A stretch of 34,346 nt of DNA from a virus, in IMG/VR virus record IMGVR_UViG_3300025133_009307, positions 1-34,346 of that record; one strand, given 5' to 3'. The notes under the pieces were generated by a model. The model was not told the DNA's origin, searched no databases, and worked only from the letters and a program-made list of their open reading frames with translations. Position numbers and translations under genes: made by a program. Below, piece by piece: positions 15,380 through 24,062 of the stretch. How positions within the stretch are numbered: the stretch's first letter is position 1; the number at the start of each line of letters is the position of its first letter.

Positions 15380-16573
15380 TTATTCCTTTATAATTTCAAC
15401 CTTCACTGGAAATATACCCTCTAGCTTGTCAACTTTATAAGCTATATTTGTCAATTCTAGAATATTTTTATAATCTGTTCCCCCAATATCCAAGACAAGT
15501 GCATCATGTATCACATATATTGGAACAAAATTAATATTATTTTTTTGCAAGTCATCAATAATCTGTGAAAAAATATTAAAAGAGACATCAACTCCAGACG
15601 ACTGTAAAAAATGATTGACTACTGATTCATGAGACCTTATCTTTCTTCCACACAGATTCTTTATATAGCCTAATTTATCTATCTGTTTTTCTAAGTCTCT
15701 CTGGAGTGATGGTATCTTTAGATATCTCTTAATCTCCATTAATATCTTTTTGGCATCAAGCTCTTTTGGAATCTGCTTGGATAGTGACCAAGCAGATGCA
15801 CCATACATGCAGCTTAAAACAGCAATCTTTACCTGATCTCTCGTTAGACTGCCCTTCAAAACTTTATCTCCGATAAAGTTATAGACATCATCAGGTGATT
15901 CCTTTCCAGCAACGGCGAGAGCTATTCTTGGCTCCAGAGATGAAATATCAATCTGAATGATCTTTCCGCCTTCAAACCTTGATTTTAATATTCTTCTATG
16001 CTCCCTCTTTAGAGTTAAGATATTTGGACCTGACTCTATGGTTAGTCTTCCCGTTATGGATCCCGTCTGGTTGTAAATTGATCTGGGAGAGACATCTCCC
16101 CTTTCAGGAAGAAACTTTAAAATCTCTCCTCGCTTAAGCCCAGCACTTTCAATAACCTTTCTTAAATGTGGCACATCTACTAGTGGCTGCTGCAAGGCCA
16201 TAAGAAGCTCTCTGTTGCTTAGGAACTGATTCATATAGTACTGGTCATGCTCCTCTCTAATAACACTCCAGAGCTGATCTAGAAGGCTTAGAAGCTGCTT
16301 ATGAAACATGCCCTTGGGCATCACATGCATCCAAGGGATATCAACAGCTCTATCACCAAATATTATGTCCATCGAGCGCTTGTGTGGAGATTTTTCAAAT
16401 GTGGAAAGGTTATATCCGGCAGCCTTAGCAACAACCTCTATATCCCGCATAGAGTTATCAAATCCAAACCTCCAAGAATCTTCAGGGATACTATTTGACC
16501 ACGTGAACGTCTCTCCATCATGAATTAGATGCTGGATGGTTCCAAGTCTTTTTCCAGAAATTACAACTTGCAT
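15380..16573 (-). CDS. DNA polymerase, family A (short form)
   Basis: A 397-aa family A polymerase containing the palm/fingers core. TGRLT is at 174-178. Motif A is QIDISSLEPRIALA around Asp209. Motif B is RDQVKIAVLSCMYGAS at 245-260, with Arg245, Lys249 and Tyr257-Gly258. Motif C is VIHDALVLDI around Asp357. Both metal-binding aspartates are present, but the usual Glu of the motif C HDE triplet is Ala. The protein is much shorter than PolI or T7 polymerase. The first ~120 residues show no recognisable 3'-5' exonuclease motif, so proofreading would have to come from elsewhere. The start ATG lacks a ribosome binding site and is abutted by an inverted repeat. It is probably the replicative polymerase, the only one in this window. 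Confidence 0.9.
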   Translation of the reverse strand: MQVVISGKRLGTIQHLIHDGETFTWSNSIPEDSWRFGFDNSMRDIEVVAKAAGYNLSTFEKSPHKRSMDIIFGDRAVDIPWMHVMPKGMFHKQLLSLLDQLWSVIREEHDQYYMNQFLSNRELLMALQQPLVDVPHLRKVIESAGLKRGEILKFLPERGDVSPRSIYNQTGSITGRLTIESGPNILTLKREHRRILKSRFEGGKIIQIDISSLEPRIALAVAGKESPDDVYNFIGDKVLKGSLTRDQVKIAVLSCMYGASAWSLSKQIPKELDAKKILMEIKRYLKIPSLQRDLEKQIDKLGYIKNLCGRKIRSHESVVNHFLQSSGVDVSFNIFSQIIDDLQKNNINFVPIYVIHDALVLDIGGTDYKNILELTNIAYKVDKLEGIFPVKVEIIKE

Positions 16574-16575
16574 AT

Positions 16576-16611
16576 AGAATAATACAGGCTATTTTATGGA
16601 TGTATTATTCT
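16576..16611 (-). promoter_or_regulatory. 11-bp inverted repeat abutting the DNA polymerase start
   Basis: The arms AGAATAATACA (16576-16586) and TGTATTATTCT (16601-16611) are perfectly complementary, with a 14-nt loop. One arm covers the stop codon of the baseplate gene; the other ends 2 nt before the polymerase ATG. It is AT-rich and lacks a U-tract, so it is not a good terminator. It could be an mRNA processing or stability element, a translational operator, or a DNA operator at the junction of structural and replication genes. Confidence 0.55.
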
Positions 16612-19600
16612 GTGGGCTCTGATGCATCGGCAATTATTTCAGATAAGCCTGCCTGAGATGCTATTAACATACTTCTAAACGTCTTTAGTGTTCCGCTTCC
16701 AGAGAATGATAGTGTTGCGCTTGTTCTAAACTCACCCGCTGTTAAGGTGTGCTCTATTGATGTAATATAGTAGAGATTGTCTGCCGTCGTGCCTGTCCCG
16801 AGATCAACAAAGAAATTTTGCCCATACTCAAGGAGAGGACACCCAAGCAGGTCGATACTTGCATTTGCAGGGATTACTGTTATATCCTCTAAGTTATTTG
16901 TTTGTGAATCACTCTTAGTGGGATTATCTGTTTTCTTCTCTGCAGCAGTGATTGCATTTAACAACATGGTATTACCAACCGCTCCGCCTGTGGTTGACTG
17001 CATTGAAAAGCTGTTAAGGGCTGAGAATCCTAAGCCGAATGTCATGCTTGGAACAGTCGTCTTTATTATTCTTTTTATCTCAGTGTTTGGAAACCCAGAC
17101 ACTGCGACAACAAACGGCGACGCCTTAAACTCATCACTATCTGGATCCCCTGCATTTTGAATCACACCTGCTGCTAGCGCCGTCTCGCTTACAAATGAAC
17201 CATCAGAAGCTGGGATGAAGGAGCTTTCGTCTGCATCCTGATCTAGTGAATTCGATGTATCTGTGGTATTCTCTGCTTTTACTCTAACTGCTAGCTCCTT
17301 ATCATTCATCGCGTTATGAAGAAACATCTCGTCCCTATGGGGCGTTGCATTTGTGTCAAAGATATGAACTCTAAGAACTATCTTGCTCTTATCTGGAATA
17401 AATGGCGAATCGCCATCTTTTGCAACGAAAGCTGGCAATGCTTCAAATATCATTGCTAACTTGGGCTGCGTAAATATTGGTGCTGTTGGTGGGCCGGATG
17501 CATATATTGCCTTGAGTCGTTCTGTAACATCCGAGCCTATTTGAGTGACTTGATTCTGAACAGCCTCTGCCTCGTCCTCACTAGCTGACTCGTTTTCACT
17601 TTCAGTTACAGCAGATAGCTGATTTTGAAGAGCTGTCAGCCCATAGTTAACACTAGATGGGTCTCCTATGACTTCATTATTAAGCATGTTTATATACCCC
17701 TCTATTGAGAGGCCCGGTCGGGTAGCTATGTATTCAGTCATCGTGTAGTCTAGCCTGCCCATATTCACTAGAAAACTAGCGATTGTCGGATAGTTCTTTG
17801 CTGATCCTGACTTGCCGTTGAATTTATAGAACATTAACTGGACCTCATCAAATCTTCCGCTTCCGGCGAGAGGCACGCCAACAAATTGAGTTATTATTTT
17901 TCCAAGAGACTGGAACCCTGCAGTTGCATTTATTATATTTCCATCTTTGTCTGTGTCAGCTAAGTCGTTTATAGACTCCTGCACATGAACCGGTATCTCG
18001 GCTGGCCAAAATGGATCGTTTACGTGTGACAGCTGTGTTATTTTCCTCTTTGCCTCAGATGCTAGTGTGGCATTTGCTACACTGATTGCACCTTCAGCAT
18101 CGCGAGTCTCTGCATCAGCTGTTGGGTCGCCTACTAGTGTTTTAAGTAGTTCAGAAAATGAATCTGGAGTCTTTCCCTCATCTGTAGTCCCCGGGGCGAC
18201 GTAAAACATAAAGTCCTCCCAAAGCTGTCTAGTTATAACTGATGACGGAGATGATGCCTGGCCCATTGAGACATTTATTCTAGTGTTTATTTCCTTGAGA
18301 GTGTTGTCAGTTACTCCCTCTACAGCCTTTGCTTTTTGCAATGCCTCTGCTAAATACTGGGCGACCATTGACTTAAACGGTGCGACTGGCATTAGGTTTC
18401 CCGTAGCTATTGGAAATGTTCTTAACTCAGTTCCTCCTCGAGACGCTATTTTCATGTCTATCTTAACCTGTCCATCATTTCCCAGGCTAAAGTTTGATGC
18501 AACTATGTTAAATTGACCAACTGATCTCATGGAATTAAGAAGAGCACCATACGCGTTAGTGCTAGCGTCATCTCCATCTGGGTGAGACCATCCCCACTCG
18601 ACATTAAGATATGATTGTGAAAATAAATCAGTCGCTATTAGTGGCGCTATATCTGCCATTCTAGATCTATCATGAAGTGTAAATGATAGCATTCCAGTCT
18701 TATTTGAGTGTAGTGCATTTCCCAACCCAGAAATACTAATCTTTAAGGAGTTCAATGTCATGAAGGGAGCAAATACATCTAGTGCTGTTCCTGCCGCTCC
18801 TGCGTAGATATGTTTTCCCTCCCCGTTCATCTTATTTAGTTCTGGGTTCACAAGCGTCTGTGGAGATGTAAATAGCTCCATTCCAGCAGATGATAGTGTT
18901 GTTGCATATTCGCCTATGTCATCTGTTGTCACCTCTGCGGTGGCGCTAGGAGTCGTAAGTGTGTAGCCATACTCATCTGCAAGCTGCTGCGGTAGTGCGC
19001 TATCTAAGTTAATTTTATCATAGTCTGCTTCCATAGGTCCTGCCATGCCCAAAAATCTTAGAAGGCTTATCTGATTGGCACCATTAGTTTGGTAGGGCGG
19101 AACAGCTGCTACAAAGCTTATATTAATATACGGAATACACCGTGACATTTCAATTGAAGGTATTGCATTAACAAATAAAGATGTTGCAGCTGCTCCTCTC
19201 ATCTGCGGGCTCATCTTCTTGTTTGGAAAGAGCATCACTGATAATGTCGGGTTTGTGTATCTGTTTGGATCCATCGGGTCAGCATTGATAGCAAAGCCAG
19301 GACTCTCCGTTGATGTGCCGTCTGCGCCGCCTGATGTTGTGGTTTGCGGAGGAATAACATTCACAAAAGATGCGAGGCTGGCTTTGGCATCCTGCTCTCC
19401 GTTATCTGGCAGGGGTGTGAGTGGCTGCTGCGATACTGTCGTCTGATAGAATGGCAACTTCTCATCGTCGGGTGCTCTTATATCTGGCTCCATCAATATC
19501 ATGATGTAATTATTTATACCCGTGTAATCATCAGCTTCAGCAATTGCTATAGCTCCCCCGACGGGATCCGCTCCCTTCGCTATTGAGAATCTTGATAACA

Positions 19601-19928
19601 ACCTTGTATCAGTTAAGAGATCCTTCGTAAAATATGCACCCTCTGTGTTATCCATTAGTGTGAACATTAGTTGCTCTATGACGTCGGGTGGTATTCTTAC
19701 TGTGGCCTCATATTCCTCAAATATTGCCATGATATCTTCGGCTTCCCAGTTGGGGTCGGCGAGGGCGCTGTCCAGAACGTCTTCGGGAACCTCTTTTATT
19801 ATCTGAACTAGATCTCCGCGACCCATCATCGTGTAATACTTTCTTAATTCAAACATCGCTGCAGATAATTTATTTGAAGCAGAGGTTGTCCCGCTAGATC
19901 CTCCTGCCGCTGCATTGTCAACACCCAT
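16605..19928 (-). CDS. Large baseplate protein, probable hub component
   Basis: An 1107-aa protein, probably part of the baseplate. The N-terminal ~20 residues are Gly/Ser/Ala-rich. The middle holds a beta-rich region (LKISISGLGNALHSNKTGML, then SYLNVEWGWSHPDGD and FNIVASNFSLGNDGQVKIDM). This resembles large structural proteins of marine myoviruses. The C-terminal ~100 residues (YGQNFFVDLGTGTTADNLYY, then ITSIEHTLTAGEFRTSATL) look like the terminal domain of hub proteins of the gpD/gp27 type. A poorly structured acidic region (SENESASEDEAEAV) lies near 770. The ATG has GGAG 7 nt upstream. It lies with the gp53-like and 1190-aa genes downstream of the tape measure gene, the normal baseplate position. 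The exact subunit is not assignable by eye. Confidence 0.75.
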   Translation of the reverse strand: MGVDNAAAGGSSGTTSASNKLSAAMFELRKYYTMMGRGDLVQIIKEVPEDVLDSALADPNWEAEDIMAIFEEYEATVRIPPDVIEQLMFTLMDNTEGAYFTKDLLTDTRLLSRFSIAKGADPVGGAIAIAEADDYTGINNYIMILMEPDIRAPDDEKLPFYQTTVSQQPLTPLPDNGEQDAKASLASFVNVIPPQTTTSGGADGTSTESPGFAINADPMDPNRYTNPTLSVMLFPNKKMSPQMRGAAATSLFVNAIPSIEMSRCIPYINISFVAAVPPYQTNGANQISLLRFLGMAGPMEADYDKINLDSALPQQLADEYGYTLTTPSATAEVTTDDIGEYATTLSSAGMELFTSPQTLVNPELNKMNGEGKHIYAGAAGTALDVFAPFMTLNSLKISISGLGNALHSNKTGMLSFTLHDRSRMADIAPLIATDLFSQSYLNVEWGWSHPDGDDASTNAYGALLNSMRSVGQFNIVASNFSLGNDGQVKIDMKIASRGGTELRTFPIATGNLMPVAPFKSMVAQYLAEALQKAKAVEGVTDNTLKEINTRINVSMGQASSPSSVITRQLWEDFMFYVAPGTTDEGKTPDSFSELLKTLVGDPTADAETRDAEGAISVANATLASEAKRKITQLSHVNDPFWPAEIPVHVQESINDLADTDKDGNIINATAGFQSLGKIITQFVGVPLAGSGRFDEVQLMFYKFNGKSGSAKNYPTIASFLVNMGRLDYTMTEYIATRPGLSIEGYINMLNNEVIGDPSSVNYGLTALQNQLSAVTESENESASEDEAEAVQNQVTQIGSDVTERLKAIYASGPPTAPIFTQPKLAMIFEALPAFVAKDGDSPFIPDKSKIVLRVHIFDTNATPHRDEMFLHNAMNDKELAVRVKAENTTDTSNSLDQDADESSFIPASDGSFVSETALAAGVIQNAGDPDSDEFKASPFVVAVSGFPNTEIKRIIKTTVPSMTFGLGFSALNSFSMQSTTGGAVGNTMLLNAITAAEKKTDNPTKSDSQTNNLEDITVIPANASIDLLGCPLLEYGQNFFVDLGTGTTADNLYYITSIEHTLTAGEFRTSATLSFSGSGTLKTFRSMLIASQAGLSEIIADASEPTE

Positions 19929-19941
19929 TTTCTTTCTCCGA

Positions 19942-20238
19942 CTATCTAATTAGAAGCATTACATCACCTAATTTTTTAGGTACCCTAAGTATCGTTCCCG
20001 CTGGAAGCTGCATTCCCCACCCAATGCCAGATGCTGCTGCTATAACCCACCAAAGACTTGCAGATCCATATGTTGCACCTGCAATGTGATCAATTCGCTG
20101 ACCACCCTTTAAGACTACGGGAGTGAAACCTATCCTTCCCTTCATAACTGCATCATATATTTTTGACGATGCAGCTGATGTTGCCATTCTAGATCTACCC
20201 ATAATTCTTGGTGTGAATGTATATCTACTCGTTGCCAT
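19942..20238 (-). CDS. Baseplate protein with LysM-like domain, gp53-like
   Basis: A 98-aa protein. The C-terminal two-thirds is a LysM-type module: GGQRIDHIAGATYGSASLWW, then VIAAASGI and LPAGTILRVP. This pattern is shared by T4 gp53 (baseplate wedge) and by tail proteins of the gpX/LysM type. It is shorter than T4 gp53 (about 196 aa), so only the core is kept. It probably links wedge or hub subunits. The ATG has AGGAG 7 nt upstream. It sits between two very large baseplate genes. Confidence 0.8.
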   Translation of the reverse strand: MATSRYTFTPRIMGRSRMATSAASSKIYDAVMKGRIGFTPVVLKGGQRIDHIAGATYGSASLWWVIAAASGIGWGMQLPAGTILRVPKKLGDVMLLIR

Positions 20239-20260
20239 ATCTTATCTCCTAGTGTGATAC

Positions 20261-23200
20261 TCAGTCTTCATCTGGATTGTTAGATTGTGATGCTAGCCTT
20301 CCCTGATTCTTATATGCATCATGAGATGCCCTTCCGTCATCAGGATATGGATCTCCTGCAATCTTCTGCATTGTATCTCCAACATTATATAGAGGTGCTC
20401 TATTGTATCCAGAGTGATCAAGGCCTGGTGGGATGTCATGGATGGCATCAAAATTTACTGATACTTTTGCAACCTTTGGTGCTCTAGAATTCCAATCTAT
20501 CTCCCACGTATTTGTAGAATCTAACCACTCATAAGATAAGCTGCTTATAACTCCAGCCAGCCCTCTTCCTGCTGTGCTCTCAAATGACTTTACTAGTGGG
20601 TTATTTTCTGACTTCATAAAGGTTGCTGCTGGCGGTGCAGAGACATCTAAAACATCAGCTGGTATTCCTGATATTGTTGCTGCTTCATTTGCAAGAGTTT
20701 GAACTAGTGTATCAGCTAGCCCGGTCAGAGACAATGTTGCAAGAACATACGTGTTAAATAACGTGTCTGGATTTGGCATTAGATCAGCGTGTGTTACCTG
20801 AAACTTCCTGCCAAATAATTCTGCTGGTGCATTGAAATCCATTATCATTATATTATACATCGTCTTCTGAGTCTGTGCTCCCATCTGATCTGGTCCCTGA
20901 AAGGCTCTGCTAGAGTTTGCTGAAGATTCGCCTCTCGAGTCCAGAATTACAACCTCTCTACCTAGAACCAGCACCCTAATTGGCCGAGTTATTCTCCACT
21001 TTGTTATTCCATCCTTCTCCATCAAATAGCCATTGTCAGTTGACGGACGTAGATATGGAAATGACAGCGGTGTGTATCCCATTAGTGATGCATGGTCATT
21101 TCTTAGCCCAGATGCGTATGCCTGAACAGCGCCTGCAGCTGTTATACTAAACGGAACTGCATTTATTCTAGAGTCAGGATCCTGCAGCTCTCTCATTATT
21201 ATCATTAGCCCTAGTGGGTTTGCAAATCCGTTCACAAGTATTTGTGACGTTGCAGCTCTTAAGGCCCTTACAGCAGTTGGATCCATACCGTCTGTCAATG
21301 CAGTCATTATTGCCAAAGGAGATCCGTAGAGTGCGTTGAATACGACCTCTAGCTGTGTTTCATCCATCGCAGCTGCTGCTTCTGCAAGTGCTGAGCTCAT
21401 AGCACTAAATAAACCTCCCTCCTCGTCAACAACCGGTGTAATCCCATCATCACCGATACCAAATATTCTTGCAAGATTAAAGTTTGAATAATTTCCCTTA
21501 ATCACATCACCAATACGCAACCTTATAACTGGAGATGACGCAAGAACCTGGCTAAACGGCATGATAAATGTGGATGCTTCTGTTCCGGCCACTGTTGCGA
21601 GCTTTGTTCCCTGAGTCCACTGTGGGTAGACTAGAGTTGTCAGCTTGTTTATCTTAAACCACATCTCATTAAAATCTTCTTTTGACGTCGCTGCCACGTA
21701 GAATGAAAATCTTATACTTCTACTTGTATTTCTGTATATCTGCACGGGATCTATTCGACCATACCCAGAGCTTTTTGTAAAATTGGGTGAATAAGAGTCA
21801 GATAGGCTCTCTAAAAATGCATGAAAGCTAACTATCTCATTTGTTCTGAGATCATGAAAATAGAAAGGAACATACTCTGCATCCAGCGTATTCTCCATCC
21901 GCTCAACGATATCATTTGGAATTCTTGCACTAGCTCCTTCAGCAAGAACATCCACATATGTATTCTTTGCCAGGGTTGATCCCATATGACCCTTTAGAGG
22001 ATTCTGACCGTAGCCTAGAGTTCCCATTTTTGTAGATGCCATGATAACATTCCTGGGTATCATGTATAGCGCGGGAACTGAATTACCTCGCCAGGCTAGA
22101 GCATTAGATGTTAGACCTGTTTGCGATCTGCTCTTGGATACTCTCGTGGCTGGTCCGTCTGGAAGTCTATCAACATTCCACTGTCCAACTGGAGGGAGTG
22201 TGCTGCTTCCATCCCATCCAGGAGCAGTTGTTAATGACACATCCCCTATTGTTGCAGCGACATTCATAATATTCACTATGTCGTTTGTCTGAATTGCTGC
22301 TAAGACACTAGATATCCCGGTACTCATATCAGACGTAAAACTTTGCATCAATCCGCTGCCGTCATTTCCAATTGAATTAAATCCTCGTATAATCTTTCTT
22401 GCTACACCAAGCCAGAATCCTGGGGCCTCTTGAATCTGTTGATAGGCTGCTGCTGCATCAGCGTCTGTGTCACTTATACCCGTTCCAAATAACACTTTAA
22501 ACCCTCTATCGACGCAGTCAGTGTAGGGATGCTGTGTTGGTATTAGGACTAGCTTTCTAAGTAGGGAGAACTTTGCCTCTCTAGCTATGGTCTTTGGTTC
22601 ACCCTTATAGTATGGTCCCCTCTCAAGATCAACTACTGATGATACACCTACATCAACTAATCCCCATAGCGTCTTTGTGAGAAGAATCATTGCAGAAATT
22701 GCAGCTGCGGCGTGTGCAACTAAAATATCCTTATTCTTTTCATTTGAAAATTGTGTGTCTGGTGTATTCATCACACCAAACGACTTAACAAATGGTGTAT
22801 CCTCGCCTGTGACAAGTGTTCCCCATGCGCCCCTTCCAGATCTTGTCGATTCTCCCGTTCCGTCTTGCGGTGCATTATATGCTTCTTTTGCTCTAAGCAC
22901 ACTTGGAGATATTTTATCGTAAATACCTGTCTCCCACGCGACGTCATCGGAAGAGAATGTGAATCCAGATGGGTCAGAGCTCTCTCCTGGTGTATCCTTC
23001 CTATCCCACCCTGCAGACTTAAGCAATAGAGATGCGCCTACAGATTTCAACTCATCCTCTACAACTTTAACCGCATCAAGATCATAGTCACCAAATACTG
23101 CCTGAGATGTTTGAGTCCCCTCTTCATCTGCTCCAGATTCGAAGTCGTCCTGATTTGTCCCTCTAGTTGCGAAAGCCTTTGGGTCACTATAGCTTGGATT

Positions 23201-23833
23201 AAATCGACTCCTGCTTATCATAACCTGTTGTGCTGCATTTAGAATAACTGCTTCGGGATCAAGATTTGGATTCTGGTCTGAAATAGTTCCTCCATATCTG
23301 TCCATGTCGCCGCCTTCGATATTTGAAAGCATCTCTTGTGCGTGTCGTCCTCCAAGCTCTGGATTTGTATTATCCTTGCTTATTATGTTTTGAAGATCCT
23401 CTGGTGGAAAATATCCATTTGAATATTGTGCCATCACTGATCCAAGAGTATTTCTTGCTGACTCACTACCCTCCACGAAGACTTCTGCGGCTCCCTGATT
23501 ATTTGATGCCTCTAGCGGCACTCCTTTTCCGTCGTCTCCCATCCTACTATTTAAGCTAACAGCTAGAGTGTTCCCGCCATCAAGCTTGTAGGCGTTATCA
23601 GTGAGATCTACAACATACTTAAGAAAATCTCCTATTAGCCCTCCGCTTGTTTGTGGATTTTGTAATCCCACTAGCTCCTGACCGGTCGCTGGGTCAACAC
23701 CCAAGTCATCGCCGTGATTGAATCTATCAGCTGGCCCGACATCAGTCGGATCAATTGTAACTCCTATCCTCTGCTCGGGTACAGCGTAACCCTTATCAAG
23801 CAGAAAATCTCTTAATTTTTGTCTTGAGGCCAC
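20261..23833 (-). CDS. Very large virion structural protein, probable baseplate
   Basis: An 1190-aa structural protein. The N-terminal third is hydrophilic and Asp/Gly/Asn-rich. A central region contains AEYVPFYFHDLRTNEIVSFH and FLESLSDSYSPNFTKSSGYG followed by RSIRFSFYVAATSKEDFNEM. As I recall, these sequences recur in large baseplate or tail proteins of marine myoviruses. The C-terminal part has GRKFQVTHADLMPNPDTLFN and a beta-rich end. No enzymatic motif (lysozyme, peptidase) is visible. It starts with GTG, with AGGA 8 nt upstream, overlapping the preceding small gene by 22 nt. The size suggests several fused domains. The baseplate role follows from position between the tape measure and hub genes. 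Confidence 0.75.
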   Translation of the reverse strand: MASRQKLRDFLLDKGYAVPEQRIGVTIDPTDVGPADRFNHGDDLGVDPATGQELVGLQNPQTSGGLIGDFLKYVVDLTDNAYKLDGGNTLAVSLNSRMGDDGKGVPLEASNNQGAAEVFVEGSESARNTLGSVMAQYSNGYFPPEDLQNIISKDNTNPELGGRHAQEMLSNIEGGDMDRYGGTISDQNPNLDPEAVILNAAQQVMISRSRFNPSYSDPKAFATRGTNQDDFESGADEEGTQTSQAVFGDYDLDAVKVVEDELKSVGASLLLKSAGWDRKDTPGESSDPSGFTFSSDDVAWETGIYDKISPSVLRAKEAYNAPQDGTGESTRSGRGAWGTLVTGEDTPFVKSFGVMNTPDTQFSNEKNKDILVAHAAAAISAMILLTKTLWGLVDVGVSSVVDLERGPYYKGEPKTIAREAKFSLLRKLVLIPTQHPYTDCVDRGFKVLFGTGISDTDADAAAAYQQIQEAPGFWLGVARKIIRGFNSIGNDGSGLMQSFTSDMSTGISSVLAAIQTNDIVNIMNVAATIGDVSLTTAPGWDGSSTLPPVGQWNVDRLPDGPATRVSKSRSQTGLTSNALAWRGNSVPALYMIPRNVIMASTKMGTLGYGQNPLKGHMGSTLAKNTYVDVLAEGASARIPNDIVERMENTLDAEYVPFYFHDLRTNEIVSFHAFLESLSDSYSPNFTKSSGYGRIDPVQIYRNTSRSIRFSFYVAATSKEDFNEMWFKINKLTTLVYPQWTQGTKLATVAGTEASTFIMPFSQVLASSPVIRLRIGDVIKGNYSNFNLARIFGIGDDGITPVVDEEGGLFSAMSSALAEAAAAMDETQLEVVFNALYGSPLAIMTALTDGMDPTAVRALRAATSQILVNGFANPLGLMIIMRELQDPDSRINAVPFSITAAGAVQAYASGLRNDHASLMGYTPLSFPYLRPSTDNGYLMEKDGITKWRITRPIRVLVLGREVVILDSRGESSANSSRAFQGPDQMGAQTQKTMYNIMIMDFNAPAELFGRKFQVTHADLMPNPDTLFNTYVLATLSLTGLADTLVQTLANEAATISGIPADVLDVSAPPAATFMKSENNPLVKSFESTAGRGLAGVISSLSYEWLDSTNTWEIDWNSRAPKVAKVSVNFDAIHDIPPGLDHSGYNRAPLYNVGDTMQKIAGDPYPDDGRASHDAYKNQGRLASQSNNPDED

Positions 23834-24054
23834 GACTTATTTCCTTCATTATCAATTATTTTATCAAGTGATTCTGCAAACTTCTCCACGCCTTCCTCAT
23901 CTGCCAAACTAGACATTAGAGTATTATGAGCCTCAACTACTGGTGCAAGCATATCACAAACACTCTTCTCAAGCCTCTCAAGCTCTTCGCCCTCAAACTT
24001 GCTAGCAAAGTGTCTAAATAACTCACTCTTCAAAACTTCATCTTTAATATTCAT
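23812..24054 (-). CDS. Small helical protein of unknown function
   Basis: An 80-aa acidic, mostly helical protein (KSELFRHFASKFEGEELERL...). It follows the probable tape measure gene by 8 nt and overlaps the start of the 1190-aa gene by 22 nt, so its translation is probably coupled to both. No known family recognised. Position suggests a minor tail protein or an assembly factor. Confidence 0.7.
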   Translation of the reverse strand: MNIKDEVLKSELFRHFASKFEGEELERLEKSVCDMLAPVVEAHNTLMSSLADEEGVEKFAESLDKIIDNEGNKSWPQDKN

Positions 24055-24062
24055 TATTCTAA

